From NCBI GenBank assembly GCA_022486625.1, contig JAKVKH010000027.1, forward strand, positions 1 through 48,618: a DNA stretch of 48,618 nt, in the 5' to 3' direction. Below are positions 34,741 to 43,393 of this stretch, one piece after another. The translations under genes and the position numbers were made by a program. The notes beneath the pieces are model-generated. The model was not told the DNA's origin, ran no database searches, and saw only the letters and a list, made by a program, of their open reading frames with translations. Each line of letters opens with the position of its first letter. Position 1 is the first letter of the stretch. Origin of the DNA: Butyrivibrio sp. Its GTDB lineage: Bacteria > Bacillota > Clostridia > Lachnospirales > Lachnospiraceae.

Positions 34741-34767
34741 GTACTTGAGTCGGTTCGGCTCAAGTAC
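34741..34767 (+). promoter_or_regulatory. Perfect 9-bp inverted repeat at the first promoter's start site
   Basis: GTACTTGAG at 34741-34749 pairs with CTCAAGTAC at 34759-34767 across a nine-base GC-rich centre. No T run follows, so a terminator for the upstream gene is unlikely. It may be an operator or a 5' protective hairpin. The known CsoR/RcnR pattern (a short G/C tract between TA-rich arms) is not matched. Confidence 0.45.
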
Positions 34768-34808
34768 TCGTTGCGTGTACACAAATATCACTTGATGTAT
34801 TTTATGCC

Positions 34809-34832
34809 CATTTGTGATATAATTAACAAATG
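34809..34832 (+). promoter_or_regulatory. Extended -10 promoter inside an inverted repeat, upstream of the metal sensor
   Basis: TGATATAAT at 34815-34823 is a perfect extended -10 element. It is enclosed by CATTTGT (34809-34815) and ACAAATG (34826-34832), a perfect 7-base inverted repeat. A protein bound there would block the promoter. TGATGTATT is also repeated directly at 34793-34801 and 34831-34839. No good -35 box lies at 17 bases; TTGATG at 34792-34797 is 20 away. Confidence 0.5.
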
Positions 34833-34885
34833 ATGTATTACTGACTGACAGATTTTATACTGGCAGATCAGCAGGGAGAGACACG

Positions 34886-35248
34886 ATGAAGCAGGAGCAT
34901 GGACACGTGCATGAACATGCAGACGAACATGCAGACGAACATGAACATATGCATGAACATGAGCACATGCAGGAACATCATCATGATCCGGAAGATATGA
35001 AATCAATTGTAAACCGACTGGCAAGGGCGATCGGACATCTGGAATCCGTTAAAAGAATGGTGGAAGATGACCGCGACTGTACGGAAGTACTGGTTCAGCT
35101 TGCGGCTGTTCGGTCTGCGATAAATAATTGCGGTAAGGAGATCCTGAAAGAGCACATCAGCCACTGCATCGTAGATGCAGTACAGCAGGGAGATGATGAG
35201 GCGATTAAGGAACTGAATGATGCAATTGATAAATTTATGAAGGCCTGA
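34886..35248 (+). CDS. CsoR/RcnR-family metal-sensing repressor with His-rich N-terminus
   Basis: The 120-residue protein joins a His-rich head (13 His among residues 5-33, also two Met and many acidic residues) to a CsoR-family four-helix domain (about 36-120) with ARAIGHLESVKRMVEDDRDC. Metal ligands are Cys65, His90 and Cys94; spacings of 25 and 4 match CsoR and the nickel sensor InrS. His33 lies 32 residues before Cys65, the same distance as the extra N-terminal His of InrS and RcnR, which favours nickel or cobalt over copper. It starts behind AGGGAGAG and precedes echA by 22 bases. Nickel-responsive control of the hydrogenase operon is inferred. Confidence 0.88.
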   Translation: MKQEHGHVHEHADEHADEHEHMHEHEHMQEHHHDPEDMKSIVNRLARAIGHLESVKRMVEDDRDCTEVLVQLAAVRSAINNCGKEILKEHISHCIVDAVQQGDDEAIKELNDAIDKFMKA

Positions 35249-35270
35249 GGGTCTGAAAGGGGTGTATAAC

Positions 35271-37199
35271 TTGCCTATTATTAATGTTGTGGAATTCCTA
35301 ATTGTATTCCCGTTCATCATGGCCGTGATTGTCGGTTTCATGAAAAAGGCAAATCATGCAAGAAGTGCTGTCGTAATCGGTGGTGGTTTTATCATCATGG
35401 CTGCATCAATTTATGTTGCAGTAAAAACACTGTGCGGCGCAGATCAGGGGGAACGTTTCCTGACAGAAACAAAAGGAGCGGATATCCTCATCATGGCAGG
35501 AGAAGCATTTCTGCTGTGTCTTGTTATTTTTCTGAGTATCAAATATAAGAAGTATTATTGTATTCTGCTGTCTGCAGCAGGAACACTCCCGATTCTGTGG
35601 ATGGATCTTTCCGGAAACGGAGTTGAGGGGCAGATGCATATCAGAGTGGATGCGCTTGCAGCCATTATGTATCTGATTGTTGGTGTGGTGGGTACATTGA
35701 TCTGTATGTATGCATGCGGATATATGAAGGACTACCATCATCATCATACAGATGTTCAGAATCGTTCCAGTTACTTTCTTGCAATGCTGTTTGTATTCCT
35801 GGGAGCAATGTTCGGTCTGATTTCATCTGATAATCTTTCATGGATTTTCTTCTTCTGGGAGATTACAAGTGTTGTATCCTTCCTGCTGATCGGATACACA
35901 AGAACACAGGAAGCAGTGAACAACTCCTTCCGTGCATTATGGATGAACCTTCTCGGCGATGTTGCATTTGCAGGCGGTATTCTGTTCTGTACGTTTGCAC
36001 TGCAGATCAGTAACTTAAGTCAGCTGACCGCACTGGATCAGAATGCAGTACCTATGGTTCTGGCGCCGGTTACCCTGTTTGCGTTTGCTGCACTGGTAAA
36101 GAGTGCACAGATGCCGTTCTCAAGATGGCTCCTGGGCGCCATGGTAGCTCCTACACCGAGCAGTGCGCTGCTGGATTCTGCAACAATGGTTAAGGTCGGC
36201 GTATACATGCTGCTGCGTCTGTCACCTCTGATGGCCGGTAATATCACCGGTATCATGGTAACTGTTGTCGGCGGATTCACCTTCTTTGCAACTTCCCTTC
36301 TGGCAATTTCCCAGAGCGATGGCAAAAAGGTGCTTGCATATTCTACAATTTCAAACCTTGGTCTGATTACAGCCTGTGCCGGTGTCGGTCAGCCTGAAGC
36401 AGTATGGGCAGGAACAATGCTGATGCTGTTCCACGCAGTATCGAAATCTCTGCTGTTCCAGACTGTCGGTGATATCGAGAACTGCATGGGCAGCCGTGAC
36501 ATTGAAGACATGCACGGTCTGATCATCAAACTGCCTCGTCTTGCATTTGTCATGATCATCGGTATCTGTGGTATGTTCATGGCTCCGTTCGGAATGCTGG
36601 TTGCCAAGTGGGCAGCACTTCGTTCCTTCGTAGACACAGACAGCGTATGGCTGGTTCTGTTCCTGGTATACGGCAGTGGCAGTACACTGTTCTACTGGGC
36701 AAAGTGGCTGGGCAAGATCTGCACAGTCATTCATCGGTCAGAAGCCATCAAGGATATTACACATAAGAGTGAATATATTTCCATTGTTCCGTTGACCACG
36801 ATGATTGTTGTAATGTGCTTTGCATTCCCGTGGATGTCAGATCACATGATTCAGCCGGTTCTGGAAGAGACGTTCAGCAGCAGCATCCCGAACGTTATCG
36901 GAGGGTCCGATGTTCTTGTTATGCTGATAATGCTGGCAATGCTTTTTATCGTACCGATCGGCAGCCGTGTGCTTGCAATCGGTAAGAAGAACAAGATGAC
37001 CATGGGTTATATTGCCGGTGTCAATACCGGTGATGACCGTCACTTCACTGACTCCTTCGGTCAGCCGAAAGCCGTTTATATGGCTAACTGGTATATGGAA
37101 GATTATTTCGGAGAGAAGAAGCTATTGTGGCCTGTAATCTGGGTTGCCGCAGTAATCGTGGTAATAATGCTGATTCTCGGTATCGGAGGTGCATTATGA
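35271..37199 (+). CDS. echA: Ech-type energy-converting hydrogenase membrane subunit A (NuoL-like)
   Basis: EchA is the antiporter-like membrane subunit thought to move ions in the Ech complex. About 642 residues start at the TTG at 35271 behind AAAGGGGTG; a GTG at 35262 overlaps that site and is less likely. Some fourteen or more hydrophobic helices are visible. The proton_antipo_M core contains FFFWEITSVVSFLLIGYTR (with the conserved Glu) and FSRWLLGAMVAPTPSSALLD. It is first in the ech gene order and overlaps echB by four bases. Confidence 0.93.
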   Translation: MPIINVVEFLIVFPFIMAVIVGFMKKANHARSAVVIGGGFIIMAASIYVAVKTLCGADQGERFLTETKGADILIMAGEAFLLCLVIFLSIKYKKYYCILLSAAGTLPILWMDLSGNGVEGQMHIRVDALAAIMYLIVGVVGTLICMYACGYMKDYHHHHTDVQNRSSYFLAMLFVFLGAMFGLISSDNLSWIFFFWEITSVVSFLLIGYTRTQEAVNNSFRALWMNLLGDVAFAGGILFCTFALQISNLSQLTALDQNAVPMVLAPVTLFAFAALVKSAQMPFSRWLLGAMVAPTPSSALLDSATMVKVGVYMLLRLSPLMAGNITGIMVTVVGGFTFFATSLLAISQSDGKKVLAYSTISNLGLITACAGVGQPEAVWAGTMLMLFHAVSKSLLFQTVGDIENCMGSRDIEDMHGLIIKLPRLAFVMIIGICGMFMAPFGMLVAKWAALRSFVDTDSVWLVLFLVYGSGSTLFYWAKWLGKICTVIHRSEAIKDITHKSEYISIVPLTTMIVVMCFAFPWMSDHMIQPVLEETFSSSIPNVIGGSDVLVMLIMLAMLFIVPIGSRVLAIGKKNKMTMGYIAGVNTGDDRHFTDSFGQPKAVYMANWYMEDYFGEKKLLWPVIWVAAVIVVIMLILGIGGAL

Positions 37200-38068
37200 T
37201 GACAGCTAATAATATTATTTTTGCAGTACTTTTCATTGTACTGGCACCGCTGATCGGTGGTTTCTTAGATGGTGTGGACAGAGTCTTTACTGCCAGAATG
37301 CAGGGAAGACAGGGCCCGCCTGTACTTCAGCCCTTTTATGATGTATATAAGCTGCTGCATAAGCAGACAACAGTTGTAAACAGTATCCAGATTCTGTTTA
37401 TCATCAGTTATACGATATTTACGATCTTTACCGGCTGCATTTTCTTTGCAGGCGGAGACCTTCTGCTGGTATTCTTCTCTTTGTCCATGGCAGAGGTAAT
37501 GCTGATTCTGGCTGCGTTTTCTACCAACGCTCCGTACAGCTATATGGGTACACAGCGTGAACTGGTGCAGATGATGTCCTATGAGCCGATGACACTGCTT
37601 CTTGCAATCGGATTTTATCTTGCAACTTCCAGCTTCAAGGTCGGACATATTGTTGAATCCGGTATTCCGGCGATCTGCCAGCTTCCAGGTATGTTTATCG
37701 CATTTATCTTTATCCTGATCATCAAACTGAGAAAGTCTCCGTTTGATATCAGTACTTCACATCACGCACATCAGGAAGTGGTGAAAGGTATCACAACGGA
37801 TATTTCCGGACAGAACCTTGCGCTGACAGAGATCACAGAATGGTATGACAACGTGCTGATGCTTGGTTTTGTGGCACTGTTCTTCATTACCAAGAATCCG
37901 GTCAGCTATGTATGGGCTGTCATTGCATGTCTGGTGGTTTACTTTATCGAGACACTGATTGATAATGTATTCCCTCGTGTGAAATATATGACAATGCTGG
38001 TATCCGCATGGGTTGTGACACTGGTATTTGCCGGTGTGAACATGTTGATTCTGTCGCTGATTAAATAA
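37196..38068 (+). CDS. echB: Ech-type hydrogenase membrane subunit B (NuoH-like)
   Basis: EchB is homologous to complex I NuoH and anchors the hydrophilic arm. The ATG at 37196 overlaps the echA stop as ATGA and follows GGAGGTG; the frame opens earlier only inside echA. The 290 residues have about eight membrane helices and the family motifs RMQGRQGPPVLQPFYDVYKL and RKSPFDISTSHHAHQE. A following Met codon is an equally possible start. Confidence 0.94.
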   Translation: MMTANNIIFAVLFIVLAPLIGGFLDGVDRVFTARMQGRQGPPVLQPFYDVYKLLHKQTTVVNSIQILFIISYTIFTIFTGCIFFAGGDLLLVFFSLSMAEVMLILAAFSTNAPYSYMGTQRELVQMMSYEPMTLLLAIGFYLATSSFKVGHIVESGIPAICQLPGMFIAFIFILIIKLRKSPFDISTSHHAHQEVVKGITTDISGQNLALTEITEWYDNVLMLGFVALFFITKNPVSYVWAVIACLVVYFIETLIDNVFPRVKYMTMLVSAWVVTLVFAGVNMLILSLIK

Positions 38069-38094
38069 TAAAAAAGAGAGGTACAGGCGAAACC

Positions 38095-38739
38095 ATGAAA
38101 ATTTCTAAATCCCCATGGGTGCTCCATTATGATGGATCCAGCTGCAATGGCTGTGATATTGAAGTACTGGCAGCGATGACACCTTTATATGATGTGGAAC
38201 GTTTTGGTATTATCAATACAGGAAATCCGAAGCATGCAGATATTCTGCTGCTGACAGGCGGTGTAAATGCACAGACAGCTCCCGTTGTCAGACAGCTCTA
38301 TAAGCAGATGCCTGATCCGAAGGTTGTCATTGCCTGCGGAATCTGTGCGTGTGACGGTGGTATTTTCAAAGAATGCTATAACATTCTCGGTGGTTCTGAC
38401 AAAGTAGTTCCGGTAGATGTATATGTACCGGGATGTGCAGTAAGACCGGAAGCATTGATTGAAGGTGTGGTCAAGGCACTTGGCATTCTGGATGAGAAGA
38501 GAGAAAAGATGAAACAGTCCATGAAGCAGGGCTATTGCACTGTAGATTATCATAAGATGGCTGTTCATATGACAGAAGATGATTATGATCCTGCAACGCA
38601 GTATGATGCAGTTCTGACAGAGGAAGCACTTCGTGAGCAGGCAGAAGCCAAGATCAAGGCAACTGCTAAACCGGCTCCGAAGCCGCCTGTTCAGGCAGCA
38701 GCGCCTGCAGCAAATGCACCGAAAGGAGGACAGGCCTGA
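38095..38739 (+). CDS. echC: Ech-type hydrogenase small subunit C (NuoB-like, [4Fe-4S])
   Basis: EchC is the electron-transferring small subunit next to the [NiFe] site. The [4Fe-4S] ligands are probably Cys17 and Cys20 (SSCNGCDIEVL), Cys81 (IACGICACDGG) and Cys114 (VPGCAVRPEAL). The core ends near residue 145. An added C-terminal part of about 70 residues follows, rich in Met/Tyr/Asp and finishing in an Ala/Pro/Lys tail (KPAPKPPVQAAAPAANAP); this is unusual for the family. The stop overlaps echD by one base (TGATG). Confidence 0.93.
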   Translation: MKISKSPWVLHYDGSSCNGCDIEVLAAMTPLYDVERFGIINTGNPKHADILLLTGGVNAQTAPVVRQLYKQMPDPKVVIACGICACDGGIFKECYNILGGSDKVVPVDVYVPGCAVRPEALIEGVVKALGILDEKREKMKQSMKQGYCTVDYHKMAVHMTEDDYDPATQYDAVLTEEALREQAEAKIKATAKPAPKPPVQAAAPAANAPKGGQA

Positions 38740-39071
38740 TGAATACAGAATATAAGGTTGTTGAGGCGGGTCATGTACTTGAGGAAATGCAGCAGCTTAG
38801 GGCTGACGGATATCACCTGATCCAGCAGTGTGCAACGAGAATTGATCATGGTTATGAACTGATTTACAGTTTCGGCAGAGAACTTGAAGCACAGAATCTG
38901 AAGATCACGCTGGATGAAGATTCTTCCATTTCGAGTATTACGAGCATTTTCCCATGTGCATTTGTATATGAGAATGAAATGCATGATTTATTCGGTGTGG
39001 ACATTAAAAATATTGTGCTTGATTATCATGGCAATCTTTATCGTACCGCAATCAAGACACCGTTTAAGTAA
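38739..39071 (+). CDS. echD: Ech-type hydrogenase subunit D (NuoC-like)
   Basis: EchD is the small NuoC-type subunit of the hydrophilic arm. Its 110 residues contain ELIYSFGRELEAQNL and the family signature FPCAFVYENEMHDLFGV. No cofactor ligands are seen, as expected. It sits between echC and echE in the standard gene order. Confidence 0.9.
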   Translation: MNTEYKVVEAGHVLEEMQQLRADGYHLIQQCATRIDHGYELIYSFGRELEAQNLKITLDEDSSISSITSIFPCAFVYENEMHDLFGVDIKNIVLDYHGNLYRTAIKTPFK

Positions 39072-39090
39072 CTAGTGGGAAGGAGTATAT

Positions 39091-40170
39091 ATGTCAAAAA
39101 GAAGTGTGATTCCGTTTGGACCACAGCATCCCGTACTGCCGGAACCGATTCATCTGGATCTGGTGATGGAGGACGAGAAGGTTGTAGAAGCAATCCCTTC
39201 CATCGGCTTTATTCACAGAGGCCTTGAGAAGCTGGTTGATAAAAAAGATTTCAATGAAATGGTTTATGTTGCAGAGCGTATCTGCGGTATCTGTTCATTA
39301 GGACATGGTCTTGGCTACAGTGAAGCAGTTGAGCATGTCATGGATATTGAGGTTCCGTCCCGTGCAAAATATATCCGTACCATTCTGTCAGAGATGAGCC
39401 GTATTCATTCTCATATTCTGTGGCTTGGTCTTCTGGCTGATGGATTTGGATTTGAAAGCCTTTACATGGAGAGCTGGAGACTTCGTGAGCAGGTTCTGGA
39501 TATGTTCGAGGAAGCAACCGGTGGCCGTGTTATTTTCTCAATCATGAAAATCGGTGGTATCCGTAAGGATATCAGCAATGAAATGCTCGCAGATTTCCAG
39601 AAGAGATTTGATAAGATGGAAGAGGAACTTAAGGATATTGCCAAGACGTTCCTTGATGATGTTGCAGTACAGTCCAGACTTCGTGATGTCGGATTTCTGA
39701 CAAAGCAGCAGGCAGAAGATCTTGGATGCTGCGGACCGTTCCTTCGTGCCAGCGGTGTAAAGAGAGATATCCGTTCTACCGGATATGAAGCATATGGTGA
39801 ACTGGATTTTGAACCCTGCTACAGTGAGATCGGTGACAGCTATGCACGTACAGAAGTTCGTATCAAGGAAATTTTCCAGGCATTTGATCTGATCCGTCAG
39901 GCAATTGCAAAAATTCCGGCAGGAGAGATTGATGTTCCGGTTAAGGGATTCCCGAATGGCGAATATCTTACCAGAATTGAGCAGCCTCGTGGAGAAGCAG
40001 TTTATTTTGTAAAGGCAAATGGAAGTAAGTTTATTGACCGTATGAGAGTCCGCACCCCCACCTTTGCAAATCTTGCAGGTCTGACAGAGACGCTTAAAGG
40101 CTGTGATCTTGCAGATGTTCCGATGCTGGTTCTTACGATTGATCCATGTATCAGCTGCACAGAGAGATAA
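39091..40170 (+). CDS. echE: Ech-type hydrogenase large subunit E ([NiFe] site, NuoD-like)
   Basis: EchE binds the [NiFe] centre where protons are reduced. The four Cys ligands are present: Cys65 and Cys68 in RICGICSLGHGLGY, and Cys353 and Cys356 in DPCISCTER. The 359-residue protein ends directly after that last motif, so there is no C-terminal peptide for a maturation protease to remove. All four ligands argue for a working hydrogenase rather than a complex I-type NuoD. GGGAAGGAG precedes the start. Confidence 0.96.
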   Translation: MSKRSVIPFGPQHPVLPEPIHLDLVMEDEKVVEAIPSIGFIHRGLEKLVDKKDFNEMVYVAERICGICSLGHGLGYSEAVEHVMDIEVPSRAKYIRTILSEMSRIHSHILWLGLLADGFGFESLYMESWRLREQVLDMFEEATGGRVIFSIMKIGGIRKDISNEMLADFQKRFDKMEEELKDIAKTFLDDVAVQSRLRDVGFLTKQQAEDLGCCGPFLRASGVKRDIRSTGYEAYGELDFEPCYSEIGDSYARTEVRIKEIFQAFDLIRQAIAKIPAGEIDVPVKGFPNGEYLTRIEQPRGEAVYFVKANGSKFIDRMRVRTPTFANLAGLTETLKGCDLADVPMLVLTIDPCISCTER

Positions 40171-40174
40171 GATG

Positions 40175-40223
40175 CTGTACCGGATTCGGTATCAGAGTTT
40201 CTAATTAAGCGGGATGTTTCCGC
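40175..40223 (+). promoter_or_regulatory. Two small hairpins between echE and echF
   Basis: The 69-base gap holds TACCG-GATT-CGGTA at 40178-40191, extended by CTG/CAG, and GCGG (40209-40212) with CCGC (40220-40223). The second is just upstream of an AAAGGAC ribosome binding site. Neither has a T run. They may adjust mRNA stability or echF translation. This is the largest gap inside the ech genes. Confidence 0.3.
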
Positions 40224-40239
40224 GATAAAAGGACAAATT

Positions 40240-40707
40240 ATGGCGATTATAAATTTTAATAAAACAGTACTTCATAATCTGATCTCCAAGCCTGCAACAA
40301 GACTTTATCCGTTTGAAGAGCGTGTTTATCCTGAGAGAACCAGAGGACATGTTGAAAATGACATGGATGTATGTGTACTTTGCGGATTATGCTCAATCAA
40401 GTGTCCGACACATGCAATTACAGTTGATAAGGCAGCAAAGACATGGTCGATCCGTCCGATGAGCTGCATTCAGTGCAGATGTTGTGTGGATAACTGCCCG
40501 AAGAAATGTCTGTCTATGGCACAGAAGTTTCAGGAGCCAGGACCGGAGAAGGTGACAAAGACTTTCCATCAGACAGAAAAGGCAATTGCAGCACAGGAAG
40601 CACTTATGAAGGCGGCAAAGGAAAGGGCTGCTGCTGCAGCTGCTGCAAAGGCGGCAGCCGCAGGAACAGCTACACCTGCAGCACCGGTGCAGAAACCGAC
40701 AGAGTAA
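40240..40707 (+). CDS. echF: Ech-type hydrogenase ferredoxin-like subunit F (NuoI-like, 2x[4Fe-4S])
   Basis: EchF brings electrons from ferredoxin to EchC. Two complete cluster motifs are seen: Cys45, 48, 51 and 55 (CVLCGLCSIKCP) and Cys76, 79, 82 and 86 (CIQCRCCVDNCP). The NuoI-like core ends near residue 115. A tail of about 40 residues follows, almost all Ala, Lys and Pro (AAAAAAAKAAAAGTATPAAP), similar in kind to the tail of EchC. It is 155 residues, slightly longer than usual because of that tail. Confidence 0.93.
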   Translation: MAIINFNKTVLHNLISKPATRLYPFEERVYPERTRGHVENDMDVCVLCGLCSIKCPTHAITVDKAAKTWSIRPMSCIQCRCCVDNCPKKCLSMAQKFQEPGPEKVTKTFHQTEKAIAAQEALMKAAKERAAAAAAAKAAAAGTATPAAPVQKPTE

Positions 40708-40718
40708 TGTGAGGGAGC

Positions 40719-43145
40719 ATGACTGCTGAAATTACAGTAACAGGTGCGGTACAGGGAATCGGGTATCGGCCATTTGTAGCAGAACTTGCAACTGAATATG
40801 GTTTGCATGGAAATGTGCGTAACAGCGGAGGAATCGTACGTATTCTTGCAGAAGGCAGTGAGTCGGTGATCTGTGCATTTACACAGAAGCTGAGAACTGC
40901 TTATCCTGCGGGAGCGATGGTCATCAGTGTTACTTGCAGAAAATGCAGTGAAGACCTGATAAAGTCAGATGCGTTTGCATCTGACTTTATTATTATTGAG
41001 AGCGAACAGGGAATTCTGTCAGAGGAACTCCCTGTATTTCCGCCTGATCTTGGAATCTGTGATGACTGTATGCGCGAAATGCAGGATCCGGCAGACAGGA
41101 GATATGAGTATCCCCTGATCAGTTGTGCTTCATGCGGACCCAGATACAGTATTCTGAAATCGCTTCCCTATGATCGGGAGGCGACAACCATGCAGCACTT
41201 TGAAATGTGCCCGACCTGCAGCATGGAATATGGAAAAGGCCGCAGGAGACATGCGCAGACAATTTCCTGCCATGACTGTGGCCCGCAGATTATTTTTGAA
41301 GGCCGAGTGGGAGAAAATACTGCAAAGGTGATCCGGCTGGAGAAGGCGGATGCTATGGCAGCTGCAATCAGAATTATTAAAGATGGCGGTATCATTGGCA
41401 TAAAGGGAATCGGTGGCTATCAGCTGGCTGCGACACCGTTTGCAGGAGAAACGGTGGACCGTCTCAGGAAGCTTAAAGGGCGTGAAAAAAAGCCGTTTGC
41501 GGTGATGTTTCCGGATCTGGAAACGGTCAGAACATATGCATCTGTTAGTACCGCGGAGCAGCGGTTACTGCAGTCATCTGCAAGGCCAATTGTACTTCTG
41601 CCTGCAAAACAGGAAGAGAATGTCCCGGTTTTTTCAGCAGAAACCTGTGGAGAAAGTAGGTTTATCGGTGCGTTTCTGCCTGCAACAGGCTTGCACAGGA
41701 TGATTCTGAAGGAAACGGGGCCACTAATTGTTACAAGTGCAAATAATTCAGGAGAACCGATGCTCGTTGCAGACGATGTTTTTCGTAATCGATACCTGAC
41801 AGAAACAGATGGCATGCTGTATCATGAGCGCCAGATTCTGACACCCCTGGATGATTCGGTGATGTTTTGCGTTTCTTCGGAAGATGGTGGATTCATGTCC
41901 TGTCTGATCCGCCGGGCGAGAGGATATGTTCCGCTTCCGGTGTTTTTGCAGACAGATTTGAAATCAACTGTTTTTGCGGCAGGGGGAGATCTGAAGGGTG
42001 CATTTGCACTTGGACGCGGTTCACGTATCATCTTGAGTCAGTTTCTGGGTGATATGGCGGATTATGGCGTTCAACAGAATTACAGGTCAGAACTGCAGCG
42101 TATGGAACGTATATTTGGAGCAGAGCCGCAGCGTGTTGTCTGTGATATGCATCCGGGTTATTATTCTTCAGCACTTGCAACAGAATATGCGAAGGAGCAT
42201 CATTTGCCTGCTCCGATGCGGATTCAGCACCATCATGCGCATATTGCATCAGTGATGGCAGAGCATGGCCTTACATCGTGCATCGGTGTTGCATTTGACG
42301 GAACTGGTTATGGAACCGATGGTCAGCTCTGGGGCGGAGAGTTCCTGCACTGCAGCCACAGCAGGATGCAGCGTATGGGACATCTGCAGTATGTCACTTT
42401 GTGTGGCGGTGATCGTGTATCTGCAGATGCACGGCTTGCGGCTGCCTGCTATGAATATGCATCAGAGGGGACAACCCTATACAGTGAACCTGATGAAAGT
42501 CGCAGACGCCTGACAGAAGCCGCACTTCAAAATCATATTAATACAATTCAGAGTTCAAGTATGGGACGATTGTTTGATGCAGCGGCCTGTGCACTGGAAA
42601 TCCGGAATGCCAATTCCTATGAGGGTGAATGTGCGATTGCGCTTGAAAATGCAGCCGCGTCTTATCTGCAGCAGAATCCCGGAGCGCTTACACGACTGAT
42701 TGAAGAAATCAGTGCAGTCAGTCAGACCGGCCAGACGCATGCGGACGCTCTGGAACATGAACCTTTCCTGCGTATCTTCAGGGAAGAAGCGGATGGCACG
42801 CTGCAGGCAGATCAGATTACTTTTTTGCAGGAGCTGCGGAGAAAGATGCAGTCCTGTAAAGGTATAGAAGCATCAGAATACAGAAATCTGCAGGGAAAGA
42901 TGGCGCTTGAGTTTCACACGGCGATTATCTGTACGACAGTACGGATGTGCGAAGAAATCAGAACACGTACAGGAGAAAATACCGTTGCCTTGAGCGGAGG
43001 GGTATTTGCCAACCGCATTCTTCTGCAAGGTTGCACAGGTTACTTACGAAAGAAAAAATTTATGGTATACTGTAATGAATCTGTTCCGTTTAATGATGGA
43101 GGAATCAGCCTGGGACAGGCGTTTCTGGCAGGAATGGATGACTGA
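40719..43145 (+). CDS. hypF: Carbamoyltransferase HypF ([NiFe] hydrogenase maturation)
   Basis: HypF makes the cyanide ligands' precursor by moving a carbamoyl group from carbamoyl phosphate to HypE. The 808 residues contain an acylphosphatase domain (1-90, VQGIGYRPFV), two zinc fingers (CDDCMREM with CASCGPRYS, then CPTCSMEY with CHDCGPQ), a YrdC-like domain (about 205-390, including SANNSGEPML) and a Kae1-like domain with IQHHHAHIASVMAEHG and ALSGGVFANRIL. It follows echF after 11 bases, which ties maturation to the hydrogenase genes. Confidence 0.96.
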   Translation: MTAEITVTGAVQGIGYRPFVAELATEYGLHGNVRNSGGIVRILAEGSESVICAFTQKLRTAYPAGAMVISVTCRKCSEDLIKSDAFASDFIIIESEQGILSEELPVFPPDLGICDDCMREMQDPADRRYEYPLISCASCGPRYSILKSLPYDREATTMQHFEMCPTCSMEYGKGRRRHAQTISCHDCGPQIIFEGRVGENTAKVIRLEKADAMAAAIRIIKDGGIIGIKGIGGYQLAATPFAGETVDRLRKLKGREKKPFAVMFPDLETVRTYASVSTAEQRLLQSSARPIVLLPAKQEENVPVFSAETCGESRFIGAFLPATGLHRMILKETGPLIVTSANNSGEPMLVADDVFRNRYLTETDGMLYHERQILTPLDDSVMFCVSSEDGGFMSCLIRRARGYVPLPVFLQTDLKSTVFAAGGDLKGAFALGRGSRIILSQFLGDMADYGVQQNYRSELQRMERIFGAEPQRVVCDMHPGYYSSALATEYAKEHHLPAPMRIQHHHAHIASVMAEHGLTSCIGVAFDGTGYGTDGQLWGGEFLHCSHSRMQRMGHLQYVTLCGGDRVSADARLAAACYEYASEGTTLYSEPDESRRRLTEAALQNHINTIQSSSMGRLFDAAACALEIRNANSYEGECAIALENAAASYLQQNPGALTRLIEEISAVSQTGQTHADALEHEPFLRIFREEADGTLQADQITFLQELRRKMQSCKGIEASEYRNLQGKMALEFHTAIICTTVRMCEEIRTRTGENTVALSGGVFANRILLQGCTGYLRKKKFMVYCNESVPFNDGGISLGQAFLAGMDD

Positions 43146-43174
43146 AAGATTTTTTGGAAAGGCAGGATTTTACG

Positions 43175-43393
43175 ATGTGTGTTGCATTACCCGGAAGAGT
43201 GGTCCGTGTAGACGGACATAGAGCTGAAGTTGATTTCAGCGGAAATACAGTAACGGCAGAAGCAGGACTGGTCAGAGTTAAACCCGGAGACAGGGTGCTG
43301 GTTCATGCAGGGTGCATTATCCAGACCATGACAGAGAAGGATGCAGACGAACTGGAGGAACTGTTCAGGGAGGTTGAAGATATCGATGTCTGA
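43175..43393 (+). CDS. hypC: Hydrogenase maturation chaperone HypC
   Basis: HypC holds iron with HypD during cofactor assembly and delivers it to the large subunit. The ATG at 43175 is chosen because it places the essential Cys at position 2 (MCVALPGRVV); the upstream frame would bury it. Seventy-two residues, OB-fold-like, ending in an acidic helix. It overlaps hypD by eight bases. Confidence 0.94.
   Translation: MCVALPGRVVRVDGHRAEVDFSGNTVTAEAGLVRVKPGDRVLVHAGCIIQTMTEKDADELEELFREVEDIDV

Noticed and set aside
34741..34767. Terminator for the CapA-like gene
   Set aside because: The stem is perfect but no T run follows, and it lies just downstream of a strong promoter, so a regulatory or leader role fits better.
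35271..40707. Complex I (NADH dehydrogenase) or a formate hydrogenlyase/Mbh complex
   Set aside because: Only six subunits are present in exact ech order, the large subunit keeps all four [NiFe] Cys ligands, and no formate dehydrogenase or extra antiporter subunits are encoded.
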